DNA of 64,000 nt from Anaerolineales bacterium (GCA_030583905.1 CP129481.1:3688136-3752135), one strand, 5' to 3'; shown: positions 15,895 through 24,316, counted from the stretch's first letter. Numbers and translations: made by a program. Notes: a model not told the origin generated them from the sequence alone.

Positions 15895-17175
15895 ATGTCA
15901 CAAAACCAACCCCCAGGAATGGGAAATCCACGCGCTTCTGCCAGCGCAGGAGAATTTGAACGTTTGCTGTTTGAATTAAGAGATTTCAATGACGGTGTCC
16001 GCGAGAAAGCTGCTATTAGGCTTGGCGAAATCGGGAATAAAAATGCTATCCAACCATTAATAGGACGATTAAACAATGACAAATCACCGAGGGTACAGTG
16101 GTACGCTGCGGATGCCCTATATAAACTTGGAGATGCTCAAGCCTGGCCAGCTATTAAGGATAGGTTAAATGCAGGTGGGGATGCACTCGTAAGGGCCAAA
16201 TGCGCTGAAATTCTTGGGCTATCAGGAGATAAATTTTTTTCTGATACCCTTGTAGACGCATTAAGAAATGGTGGTGACATTGCCAATATAGCTGCAGTAG
16301 GGTTAGGCAGATTAAAAAACCTTGACGTATTGGCAAAACTAATCAATATTATAGATACATCCAGAGGGTCGGAAGAACTAAAAAACTTTAGCGTTATTGC
16401 GATGATTGAGATGGGAACAGGTGTAACCAATAAAGTATTAGAAACTTCCGGCAATAATGGAGATGCTTATCGAGTTGAGGTTTTAAGCGGACTGGGACAA
16501 CCTGCTGTAGTACAGATATCTCCTTACCTAAACAATAAAAACAATGAAATTCGTTCTGTTGCTGTCCAGTCTTTAACAAAAATTATCAGCGACGACTCGA
16601 CAATGCATTTATGCAATATTGTAAAAACCGAAGAAAACGAAACTATCCGCAGCATTGCCTTGCAAGCTTTAGAGCAAAGACCTGCCACTCAAGTCGAAGT
16701 TGCTCTAATCTATGTTTTGCAAAATGACAAAAATGAAAAACTTAAAGAAGTTTCCGCCCATATCCTCGGGAAGTTGAAAATTATGGCATCTCTTGAACCA
16801 TTGGAGAAAATCGCATTACGTGATTACAAAGATCGTATGCAATTAAGAACAAACGGGACAGCAATCATTGCACTAGGTTTGCTTGGCGATCAGCGAGCAA
16901 TACCCACGCTCGGATCCTTATTGCTAGATTGCATTGATTACAAAGCTCGAACGTTAGCTGCTGAAGCGATTTCAAAAATAAAATCCACCGCAGGCTTTGA
17001 ATACCTTATATCTGCGTTAGGCAGTGATGGTAATGCGGAAGTTCGAAAAGCTTCGGCGTTGGCACTTGGGCAATTACGTGATCGACGTGCCGTTGAACCA
17101 CTTCGGCTGGTCTCAAATTCAGACCCTGATAGTGGTGTCAAGGAAGCAGCAAAGTCGGCGTTAAAAATGCTGTAG
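15895..17175 (+). CDS. HEAT-repeat protein 2 with PGMG N-terminal tag
   Basis: A 426-residue HEAT-repeat solenoid paralogous to the preceding protein; both begin their first repeat with a similar GEFERLLFELRDFNDGVREK-type helix pair. Repeats such as RLGEIGNKNAIQPLIGRLNN and ALGQLRDRRAVEPL are clear. The N-terminal tag is PGMGNPR (residues 7-13). A strong RBS (AGGAGG) precedes the ATG at 15895. It is likely a scaffold or target-recognition subunit of the MoxR-vWA-Hsp70 assembly. Confidence 0.85.
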   Translation: MSQNQPPGMGNPRASASAGEFERLLFELRDFNDGVREKAAIRLGEIGNKNAIQPLIGRLNNDKSPRVQWYAADALYKLGDAQAWPAIKDRLNAGGDALVRAKCAEILGLSGDKFFSDTLVDALRNGGDIANIAAVGLGRLKNLDVLAKLINIIDTSRGSEELKNFSVIAMIEMGTGVTNKVLETSGNNGDAYRVEVLSGLGQPAVVQISPYLNNKNNEIRSVAVQSLTKIISDDSTMHLCNIVKTEENETIRSIALQALEQRPATQVEVALIYVLQNDKNEKLKEVSAHILGKLKIMASLEPLEKIALRDYKDRMQLRTNGTAIIALGLLGDQRAIPTLGSLLLDCIDYKARTLAAEAISKIKSTAGFEYLISALGSDGNAEVRKASALALGQLRDRRAVEPLRLVSNSDPDSGVKEAAKSALKML

Positions 17176-17197
17176 CTAATTCTTGAAAAGAGGATCA

Positions 17198-17809
17198 ATG
17201 AAAAAAACAAATTTTTCAATCCCACTGACATCTTTTTTTGCAGGTATTTGGGCCGGGGTAGTTCTTGGTCATTGGTTATTACCTAAACAAAGCAAACATA
17301 AGTCTCAAACAACCCCAAATGAGCCTGATGATTTCTCAAAAACGCAAGATGATAGTAGTCTATCGGATGAAAATTATTTGGAACTTAAGAAGTTAGCTCG
17401 AGAAAATAATGAACTGAAGAAGGAATATCAGAGGTTATTAGCAAGAACTAGCGAGAGCGAGCAAAACACACAAGATCAAGAACGTGCTGCACTATTTCAT
17501 GCACTTGAGACCATTCTAGTTCAATTGCCTGTCCTTTCGGAACGCATTAAAGCCGGCGCAGATATTCCTATGGATACGCTACTCAGTCTAGTAGACATGA
17601 TTCCAGAAAAACTGGAGACATTAGATATCAAGATGATCAACACTCCTGGAGAAATCACCAAGTTCGACCCTATTCTCCATAAGCCAATTCCATCTCAAAC
17701 TGGTCAAATACCGGAAAAAGGATTTGTAAAAGTGGTTATTCCAGGATTTCAGTACAAGGATGTGGTTCTCAAACACAGCGAAGTAAGGATACAGACTGAT
17801 GGGAAGTAG
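17198..17809 (+). CDS. Membrane-anchored GrpE-like protein
   Basis: A 203-residue protein with an N-terminal membrane helix (about residues 6-27, ending in a lysine-rich stretch), a central coiled coil (about 55-95) and a C-terminal domain reading FDPILHKPI..GFVKVVIPGFQYKDVVLKHSEVRI. That tail matches the GrpE pattern of a His-containing FDPxxH segment followed by V..pGy...VlRpa.V, so I infer a nucleotide-exchange factor for the Hsp70-like protein encoded immediately downstream, overlapping by 11 bp. ATG 17198 with AAGAGGA upstream is preferred over TTG 17183. A membrane-anchored GrpE is unusual. Confidence 0.65.
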   Translation: MKKTNFSIPLTSFFAGIWAGVVLGHWLLPKQSKHKSQTTPNEPDDFSKTQDDSSLSDENYLELKKLARENNELKKEYQRLLARTSESEQNTQDQERAALFHALETILVQLPVLSERIKAGADIPMDTLLSLVDMIPEKLETLDIKMINTPGEITKFDPILHKPIPSQTGQIPEKGFVKVVIPGFQYKDVVLKHSEVRIQTDGK

Positions 17810-19469
17810 CATAGCAATTGATTTTGGCACGACCAATACTGTGGTTGCTGAGTGGATCGAAGCAACAAACACCCCTCAAACAATAACACTGCCAGGATTG
17901 AGCCAACGATTAACTGGCACTCCCCCTTCAATACCAAGTCTGGTGTATGTAGATGATGTTGAGGCAGGTGCATTTCGTATTGGAAATATAGTTAAAAGCC
18001 TGGGATTGGAACAATCTCCCGAATCAAAAGAACGGCTTTTCAGCGGAATGAAGCGAGCCGTACTTCATCCAGATGCAAACCGAATCTACCCTTCACAAAC
18101 CTATTTTGATACCAAGCGAGCTGCCGAAGTCTTCCTAGATGCACTATGCAAAAATATACAACTATCGGATCGAAAGATCAGCGAATTAGTATTGACTGTT
18201 CCTGTAGAATCGTTCGAATCCTATTTACGTTGGCTTGTGCAGGCAGTAAAGCAATTGAATTTGCCCTCTGACTCTCTCCCTCGTATCATTGATGAACCTA
18301 CTGCAGCTGCTTTTGGATATGGATTGGGAAATGCCGGGAGTAACGTACTCGTTATCGACTTTGGCGGTGGGACTTTAGATCTGTCAATCGTCCGTTTGCC
18401 TGATGATCGAGAAGCTTCACAAAAGGGAGTAATCGTTCATCCCAATGCTAACCCAGCAGTTATTGCACGCCAGCAAGGAAGCTCAATTTCAGCTCGCGTT
18501 CTCGCAAAGACATCCAGACTCTTGGGAGGCAGGGATATTGATGCTGTTTTTGTAGATTTTTTGTTGGACGAACATGGGCTGGAAAGAAGTAAAGTTGTGG
18601 ATGATCTTCCAGCTTTGACACAATGGGTGGAAGATGTAAAGATAGCACTATCAAGCAAACCAGTTGTTGATATTAATCGCTATTTACCAAACTGTGAAAT
18701 AAACATACGTCGGAAAGTGAGTGTAGAAGAATTTGATCAAAGAATTCTGAATTCCAGTCTTGTACCAGTACAAGACATATTAAAAAAGGCGATCACTGAA
18801 GTTTTGACTCAAGCAGAGCGTTGGAATGTCGGTGATCGGCAACTTGACCATATTCTTTTAGTTGGTGGCACGTGCCAGATTCCTGCATTGAAACAGATCA
18901 TTATTGACCGTTTTGGAGAAGATCGAGTTGTACATGGAAATCCATTCGAAGGGGTTGCCCACGGGGCACTGGTTCTGGCAAAATCACACCCACTCGAAGA
19001 TATTTTACATCACTCCTATGCACTGGAAGTGAAAAAGAGCCTTGGCGGAACAAATACTGCGACTGAATATGATTACATCTCATTAGTTGCAGCGGGAACT
19101 GATTATCCATTTGCCCAGCCGATATTTCTAGAGAATTTTCTCTCCCCTCCAAGTGACCATGCCTCTTCAGTAGATTTTGTGATCGTCGAAATCCAAGAAC
19201 AGGCTGAGCCTGGATTTCGAAGAGTTTTTAATTCAGATGGTATAGAGTTATCAGATCGCGCCAAAGGGAACCTAGCTCGTTCTCAAATTATCAAATATTT
19301 GCGTAAAAAAAACTCCCTTCCGCTCAATCCACCTGGCATGTGGAATCAGAAAGACCGGCTAGATGTAAGTTATACTGTGGATAGAAATCGAACACTGTTA
19401 ATGACAGTTAAAGACCGGCTGACAGGTCAAACATTGATGCTCAATGAGTCGGTTGCACGTTTAGAATAA
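17799..19469 (+). CDS. Hsp70/DnaK-like ATPase
   Basis: A 556-residue Hsp70-family protein. The actin-like ATPase domain shows IAIDFGTTNTVVAEW (phosphate 1), the IDEPTAAAFGYGLG helix, VLVIDFGGGTLDLS (phosphate 2) and ILLVGGTCQIPALKQII with the adenosine loop. The C-terminal part (about 395-556) is shorter than in DnaK and lacks the typical EEVD or lid sequence, so the substrate-binding region is diverged. Sitting behind a GrpE-like gene with no DnaJ in the operon, it probably serves dedicated clients of this system. Genome housekeeping DnaK would be elsewhere. Confidence 0.88.
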   Translation: MGSSIAIDFGTTNTVVAEWIEATNTPQTITLPGLSQRLTGTPPSIPSLVYVDDVEAGAFRIGNIVKSLGLEQSPESKERLFSGMKRAVLHPDANRIYPSQTYFDTKRAAEVFLDALCKNIQLSDRKISELVLTVPVESFESYLRWLVQAVKQLNLPSDSLPRIIDEPTAAAFGYGLGNAGSNVLVIDFGGGTLDLSIVRLPDDREASQKGVIVHPNANPAVIARQQGSSISARVLAKTSRLLGGRDIDAVFVDFLLDEHGLERSKVVDDLPALTQWVEDVKIALSSKPVVDINRYLPNCEINIRRKVSVEEFDQRILNSSLVPVQDILKKAITEVLTQAERWNVGDRQLDHILLVGGTCQIPALKQIIIDRFGEDRVVHGNPFEGVAHGALVLAKSHPLEDILHHSYALEVKKSLGGTNTATEYDYISLVAAGTDYPFAQPIFLENFLSPPSDHASSVDFVIVEIQEQAEPGFRRVFNSDGIELSDRAKGNLARSQIIKYLRKKNSLPLNPPGMWNQKDRLDVSYTVDRNRTLLMTVKDRLTGQTLMLNESVARLE

Positions 19470-19489
19470 ACTTTCTAAAAAGGTGGTTT

Positions 19490-20383
19490 ATGAACGATCT
19501 AACTCCTGGTATTGGTTCACTAAGAACAGAGAATGAGCCTTCCAAAACACCCATTCAAAATCCAAACCACCTGACCCGTGCACAGGTTGAATACCACATT
19601 GGATTACTTGGCTCAAAATTAATTTTGGACGCAAAGGATCTTCAAGGGGAAGATTTATCTGGTCTTAACCTGTCTGGAACAAGCTTCAATCTAGCAAATC
19701 TGTCACATACAAAACTAACAGGTTGTAATCTACAATATTCCTATTTCAATAAAGCTACGATAGTGAATTCAAATCTTGAAAAAGCTAACCTTGGAGGGGC
19801 ATATCTTAATAATGTCTCTTTGCAAGATTCTGATTTATCCGGAACGATTCTTCATTCAGCAAAGCTCATTGATGCAGACCTTATAAACTCAATACTTATT
19901 GCGGCAAATCTTCAAAACATAAACGCGGAAAGAGCTAATTTCACTAAGTCCATTATGAAAGAAGCAAATTTCCATAATGGGATTTTCAAAGAAGGTATTT
20001 TTATTGAAACGAACTTAGAAAAAGCTACTCAAAAGGACTATAGCTCAAAGGTTTATTTCAATAAGGCAAAATTTAATTATGCGATATTAGATTTTGCTAA
20101 TCTTAAAAACGCGGATTTTTCGGGTGCCGAGCTTGAGGGTGCGACATTAAAACATACAGATTTAGCGGATTGTGGGTTTCAGCATGCAAACTTTTCTAAT
20201 GCCAATCTAGAAAACGCGAACCTTTCAGGCGCAAATGCAGAATACGCCAATTTCTGTGGCGCAATATTAATTGGGGTGAATTTCAGAGGAGCAAAGTTAC
20301 GAGGAGCAAAGTATGACAATAAAACCATCTGGCCTCCAGAAGTCATTCCATCAATCTTCGGTGCTGTTCTTGTAGAAGAATAA
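19490..20383 (+). CDS. Pentapeptide-repeat protein 1 with PGIG tag
   Basis: A 297-residue protein in which residues about 50-285 are tandem pentapeptide repeats of the A(D/N)LXX type (LSGLNLSGTSFNLANLSHTK; ADFSGAELEGATLKH), which fold as a square right-handed beta-helix. The N-terminus has PGIGSLR (residues 6-12) followed by a short conserved segment (NHLTRAQVEYHIGLLGSKLI) shared with the next protein. Pentapeptide proteins may mimic DNA or bind proteins. RBS AAGGTGG precedes the ATG. It is paralogous to the following gene. Confidence 0.85.
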   Translation: MNDLTPGIGSLRTENEPSKTPIQNPNHLTRAQVEYHIGLLGSKLILDAKDLQGEDLSGLNLSGTSFNLANLSHTKLTGCNLQYSYFNKATIVNSNLEKANLGGAYLNNVSLQDSDLSGTILHSAKLIDADLINSILIAANLQNINAERANFTKSIMKEANFHNGIFKEGIFIETNLEKATQKDYSSKVYFNKAKFNYAILDFANLKNADFSGAELEGATLKHTDLADCGFQHANFSNANLENANLSGANAEYANFCGAILIGVNFRGAKLRGAKYDNKTIWPPEVIPSIFGAVLVEE

Positions 20384-20445
20384 ACAATTCGATTTTCTTG
20401 TAAAATTTGATTTGAAGTATATATCAATACAAGGAAGGATAACTG

Positions 20446-21576
20446 ATGAGTAACCTGACACCTGGCATTGGATCATCTCGAACTGAGAAAGATAATCCTC
20501 AGGACCGTAATCACCTAACTCGCGAAGAAATCAAGCATCATATTGAATTATTTGGTTCCAAGTTGATTTTGGACGATAAGGATATCCAAGGGGAAGATCT
20601 GTCTGGATTTAATCTTTCAGGAGCAAGTTTTAAATCCACAGACCTTTCAAATTCGAAGCTAACACAAGCAAATTTACGTAGTGCAAATCTTAGCTATGCA
20701 AAAATGATAAATTCAAATTTTGTAAAAGGAAGCCTTGCCGAAGCAAATTTACACGGTGTCAATCTAGAAGGTTCCGACTTATCTGAAACAATTATGCGAT
20801 CAACAAAGATGGAAAAAAGCAATCTAAAGCAAACAAATCTCTCAAAATCGGATCTAAGCTATGCAAGATTGGACGAGGCAAATATTTCAAACGCTGTTCT
20901 TATTGAAGCTAATCTTAACAAGGTATCCGCACAAAAAGTGGATTTTACAAAATCCAATCTGATCAAATCAAAATTAGAGGGTGGAAATTTTCAAGGTTCG
21001 ATTTTTGTTGATGCCAAGTTGCAAAATGTGATAGCCGATAAGGAGTATTCTAGTGATAGAGTTAATTTTTCAAATGCAAAATTCCATAATGCGAATTTGG
21101 ACTCCGCGATCCTTTCATTTGCTATCTTCACCCAGGCAGATTTATCAAGAGCCACATTAATTTCAGCCAAACTTAATGGCACAGACTTCAGGGCGGCTCA
21201 GTTATCATCTGTCAATCTAGGTGCTGCTATTTTAAATTCTAGCAATTTGAGCAATGCCAATTTGAATTCGGCGAATTTAAGCGCAGCAAATTTAGAATAT
21301 GCTGCATTAGAAAATGCCAATCTATCAAATGCAATATTAAAACAGGCAAAATTAAAAGGGTGTTCTCTTCAAAATGTCAACTTACAAAATGCGATTCTGG
21401 AAAACGCTGACCTTAGTGGCACAAATGTCATGAATGCCAATTTTTGCGGTGCAAATTTGGCAGGTGCAAAGTTTAATGGAGCCAATTTACAGGGTGTTAA
21501 GTATGACAAAAACACTATTTGGCCACAGGGGATTATCCCTTCAATTGTAGGGGCAATTCTTGTTGAAACAAAGTAA
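20446..21576 (+). CDS. Pentapeptide-repeat protein 2 with PGIG tag
   Basis: A 376-residue paralogue of the preceding protein with a longer pentapeptide helix (about residues 45-365). Repeats such as LSNANLNSANLSAANLEYAA are regular. The N-terminus carries PGIGSSR (residues 6-12) and the shared NHLTREEIKHHIELFGSKLI segment. AAGGAAGG precedes the ATG. The two pentapeptide proteins end in a common block (YDNKTIWP/YDKNTIWP). Function is unknown; a scaffold or effector role within the operon is inferred. Confidence 0.85.
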   Translation: MSNLTPGIGSSRTEKDNPQDRNHLTREEIKHHIELFGSKLILDDKDIQGEDLSGFNLSGASFKSTDLSNSKLTQANLRSANLSYAKMINSNFVKGSLAEANLHGVNLEGSDLSETIMRSTKMEKSNLKQTNLSKSDLSYARLDEANISNAVLIEANLNKVSAQKVDFTKSNLIKSKLEGGNFQGSIFVDAKLQNVIADKEYSSDRVNFSNAKFHNANLDSAILSFAIFTQADLSRATLISAKLNGTDFRAAQLSSVNLGAAILNSSNLSNANLNSANLSAANLEYAALENANLSNAILKQAKLKGCSLQNVNLQNAILENADLSGTNVMNANFCGANLAGAKFNGANLQGVKYDKNTIWPQGIIPSIVGAILVETK

Positions 21577-21678
21577 GGGAATAATATATCTAAATAACCA
21601 TAATCAAATTTCAACAAGTGCAACAATGATAATGTCTAAATATATAAGGCAGTATCTATTTAGAGGACAATAGACAAT

Positions 21679-21879
21679 ATGAAAATCATTGATGATTTTG
21701 AAGTCCTACGAACTATTATTGAAGATGTCGAAGATAAAGTTATCGACACCAGGCATCTGCTATATGAGGCTGAAAAGCGGGAAATGCCTTTTGAATTCTC
21801 TGATTTAGCAGGGTATTGGAAAATAGGACGACTATATGTCAATCAAATAGTACGAACAGAAGATGGATATGCACCGTAA
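21679..21879 (+). CDS. Small protein (66 aa), possibly the N-terminus of the WD40 gene
   Basis: This short frame (MKIIDDFEVLRTIIEDVEDK..) ends at TAA 21877-21879. It shares its frame with the WD40 protein that begins at 22003, and the 41 codons between have no further stop. The most economical reading is that one 427-codon gene is interrupted by an in-frame stop. An overlapping ATG frame at 21869-21970 in another phase weakens that reading. GAGG lies about 11 nt before the ATG. Confidence 0.5.
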   Translation: MKIIDDFEVLRTIIEDVEDKVIDTRHLLYEAEKREMPFEFSDLAGYWKIGRLYVNQIVRTEDGYAP

Positions 21880-22002
21880 GAAAACTGCGCATGGACAACA
21901 CAATATCGAAAAAACTATTTTGGCTTTAGCCCTGATCTGGGCGCCTTTGAAATCAACTCAAACACCTTAAATCCAATAAATGCCGTCTTAGATGCTAGCA
22001 TC

Positions 22003-22962
22003 ATGTTAGAAAGTGCTGCGGTATGTATTGCTATCCACCCGTCAGGTAAAGAATTTTCAGTAGGAACTTTGAGCGGTATCATTGCCATTTGTAGTGTAGA
22101 GCAAGGTAAAGTAATCCACACATTTAAGGCAAACCAAAGTCGGGTATGGACATTAGCATATTCACCGGATGGCAATGTGTTAATCAGCGGGCATCAAAAT
22201 GGGGAACTCGTTAAGTGGGATAGTCAAGGTAATCTACTTATAAAGGTTACAACCAGAGATTGGGTTCGTTCAATATCATTCTCTCCAGATGGCGAGAAAT
22301 TTCTTACCAGCCATCGAGTCAAAAAAGAAGAAATTGCACCGACTATTTATCTTTGGGGTACGGAATCCCTCAAAAATTTAGAGACTTTCATTCATGTCCC
22401 GAGAACAGTTTGGTGTGTTCGTTACCTAAACGATGGAAATGGATTTGTTTCTGGAGGTTTCGACCAAAAAACAACGCTTTGGTCTTTTGAAAAGAATGAC
22501 ACAGTGTGGAGCGAAAAGAAACATTCAGGTACCATCACCACATTATCAGTACATCCTCATGGTGGAATTATCGCGAGTGGCGCATGGACAGGCACAGTAA
22601 AGTTATGGGATTTAGAAACAGGGGCTGATGTACGAACTATTGAGGCGCATACTGCGCGTGTTTACGGACTTGCAATATCACCTTCAGGTCGGCTACTTGC
22701 TACAGGCGGCAAGGAATCTTCCATAGCATTATGGCAACTACCAAATTGCTCTATTATCGGTAGGTTTATAGGACATGCTGGATGGTTGCGTGGATTACAG
22801 TTTATAGATGAAAACCTGCTAGTTTCAATTGGAAGTGAAGGTATATGCAAAATTTGGAGGCTTATCCATAGTCTTCCAACTTCAGAAACGATTCAAACCT
22901 ATAATTCTTATCAGGAGGTGTTAAATGAGTTTCGGCGACCTGTGGACACTGACGATGAATGA
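22003..22962 (+). CDS. WD40 beta-propeller protein
   Basis: A propeller of about seven WD40 blades; SPDG..SG turns, KLWDLETG and ALWQLPN strands are clear. WD40 propellers bind partner proteins. The first blade begins almost at the ATG 22003, which has no ribosome binding site, so the gene may have started at 21679 and been split by a TAA, or be reinitiated. Its 3' end overlaps the next gene by 38 bp. It probably adds a further protein-binding scaffold to the HEAT and pentapeptide proteins. Confidence 0.75.
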   Translation: MLESAAVCIAIHPSGKEFSVGTLSGIIAICSVEQGKVIHTFKANQSRVWTLAYSPDGNVLISGHQNGELVKWDSQGNLLIKVTTRDWVRSISFSPDGEKFLTSHRVKKEEIAPTIYLWGTESLKNLETFIHVPRTVWCVRYLNDGNGFVSGGFDQKTTLWSFEKNDTVWSEKKHSGTITTLSVHPHGGIIASGAWTGTVKLWDLETGADVRTIEAHTARVYGLAISPSGRLLATGGKESSIALWQLPNCSIIGRFIGHAGWLRGLQFIDENLLVSIGSEGICKIWRLIHSLPTSETIQTYNSYQEVLNEFRRPVDTDDE

Positions 22963-23431
22963 TCCCGATCTATCAATAAGATGGACGGCATTGACATTTG
23001 CTCTTCAGGGGATACAAACAGTATTAATCTTTGTATCAGGTTTTTTGGTAATAATGCAAATCCGGCAAATCAATAAAGATGCAATTGAAAAAAAGATTTC
23101 TGGTCTTAAAGCTGCCATTGAAGCCCTAGACACAGATTTATTCATTCAAGTGAGTAAGGAAGCCTCAAACGGTAATCCGATACGCGGTATTAACTGGCGA
23201 CGGCTCCTTGATTCAATAAACTTAGTTGCCTTGCTAGTAGAACAAGGTTACACAGACTCAAAATTACTTATCGCCATGAAGGGAAAAGCACTATATGCGG
23301 TCGGTAGTTATATTCAAAAAAACGGCTTGCCAAGCGAAATAAAAGATGAGGTTGATGATCAATTCAAACCTGCTATCACCTTTTTGAATAGTATATGTGC
23401 GCAGGCAAAAAAACTAGGCTATATAGACTAA
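22925..23431 (+). CDS. Membrane protein in the chaperone operon (168 aa)
   Basis: The ATG at 22925 has AGGAGG 8 nt upstream and overlaps the WD40 gene by 38 bp, so the two are cotranscribed. One membrane helix lies at about residues 26-50 (ALQGIQTVLIFVSGFLVIMQI); the remainder is a soluble helical domain with little sequence identity to families I know. It could be the membrane-acting effector or an anchor for the assembly. Function unknown. Confidence 0.6.
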   Translation: MSFGDLWTLTMNDPDLSIRWTALTFALQGIQTVLIFVSGFLVIMQIRQINKDAIEKKISGLKAAIEALDTDLFIQVSKEASNGNPIRGINWRRLLDSINLVALLVEQGYTDSKLLIAMKGKALYAVGSYIQKNGLPSEIKDEVDDQFKPAITFLNSICAQAKKLGYID

Positions 23432-23447
23432 TAGTATAGGAGAATTT

Positions 23448-23978
23448 ATGTCTAACAAAAAAATTCTTATCACAGATGCCCCTGATAAATTTGCAGTATT
23501 AACAGCGATATGGATTCTCGCTTGCAATGATGAAAACTCCATCATGAGTTACAAGGGTATTCAGTATAGATTAAATCTCCCAGATGATTTTGATGTAAAA
23601 GAGCTGGTTCACAGCAGAGGAGAATTATTCAGAAAAGGTTTACACGCAGACAGGCTTGAGGATTGGAAATCAAAGTTAATCAAAAACTCTAAGAACAGGT
23701 CCTCATGGATAAGGGCGTTAGGTAGTGAAGAGAATCAAATTAAAGCTATAGAAGAATTAAGCAGCAACGATGTGTTTAGAAGTCAATTTCGAGCAGCAGA
23801 AGGCGCTCCAAAATCCCCGATCGAAATAATTGATTGGGGATTGCAACACATTGATCGAATCAGAAAGGCAAGTATGGAAACGAAGGAACAAAATGCAAAA
23901 AGCAAGGAAGTTCAACTCGTTCTAATAATCAGTGCTTTAAATGTTATCATTTCAATTCTAGCTCTAATTTCCAAATAA
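23448..23978 (+). CDS. Tail-anchored protein in the chaperone operon (176 aa)
   Basis: A mostly soluble, helical protein with a hydrophobic tail at about residues 157-174 (VQLVLIISALNVIISILALI), consistent with a C-terminal membrane anchor. The N-terminal half resembles an effector-associated or adaptor domain only in size and helix content; I do not recognise it. RBS AGGAGAA precedes the ATG. It is the last gene before the lanthipeptide promoter and probably the last of the operon. Confidence 0.6.
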   Translation: MSNKKILITDAPDKFAVLTAIWILACNDENSIMSYKGIQYRLNLPDDFDVKELVHSRGELFRKGLHADRLEDWKSKLIKNSKNRSSWIRALGSEENQIKAIEELSSNDVFRSQFRAAEGAPKSPIEIIDWGLQHIDRIRKASMETKEQNAKSKEVQLVLIISALNVIISILALISK

Positions 23979-23999
23979 CTAAATCCAGAGTTTAGTTTA

Positions 24000-24028
24000 T
24001 TGACATCCAAAGCAAAGAATGCTATAGT
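24000..24028 (+). promoter_or_regulatory. Promoter of the lanthipeptide genes
   Basis: TTGACA (24000-24005), a 17-nt spacer and TATAGT (24023-24028), followed by GGAGG at 24036. This separates the lanthipeptide genes from the upstream operon. Confidence 0.75.
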
Positions 24029-24045
24029 CCGAAACGGAGGATCCT

Positions 24046-24243
24046 ATGGAAAACACCTGCGACTCAAATCAATTAGATCAAAAAGTTGAAATCGAACCGA
24101 CAAAAGATAATAATATTCAGTATCTTAGTCCCCTTGATTTTGCTGTGTTAGACACTAGTTCCGGTCCTTATATGGGGACAAATGTGTCAGCAACCAGCGG
24201 TTGCCATCAATGTTGCAGTAATGATGTTGGCAAATGTAAATAG
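24046..24243 (+). CDS. Lanthipeptide precursor peptide
   Basis: A 65-residue peptide directly upstream of a LanM gene with its own promoter and a GGAGG RBS. The acidic leader (about 1-36) is followed by a Ser/Thr/Cys-rich C-terminal core: cysteines at 53, 56, 57 and 64 and Ser/Thr at 45, 48, 50, 51 and 58, which LanM can dehydrate and join into thioether rings. No GG or GA cleavage site is obvious, so the leader-core boundary is unclear. It would be modified by the synthetase encoded 73 bp downstream. Confidence 0.8.
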   Translation: MENTCDSNQLDQKVEIEPTKDNNIQYLSPLDFAVLDTSSGPYMGTNVSATSGCHQCCSNDVGKCK

Positions 24244-24263
24244 AATACCTAACAGTAATTAAA

Positions 24264-24298
24264 AATCAGCCATAGACGTATGCAGTCTATGGCTGATT
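24264..24298 (+). promoter_or_regulatory. Long hairpin between lanA-like and lanM-like genes
   Basis: AATCAGCCATAGAC pairs perfectly with GTCTATGGCTGATT (14 bp, 7-nt loop). No T-run follows. It probably sets the ratio of precursor to enzyme by partial termination or by stabilising the short precursor mRNA. Confidence 0.65.
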
Positions 24299-24316
24299 AC
24301 ATTAAGGGATAATTTT

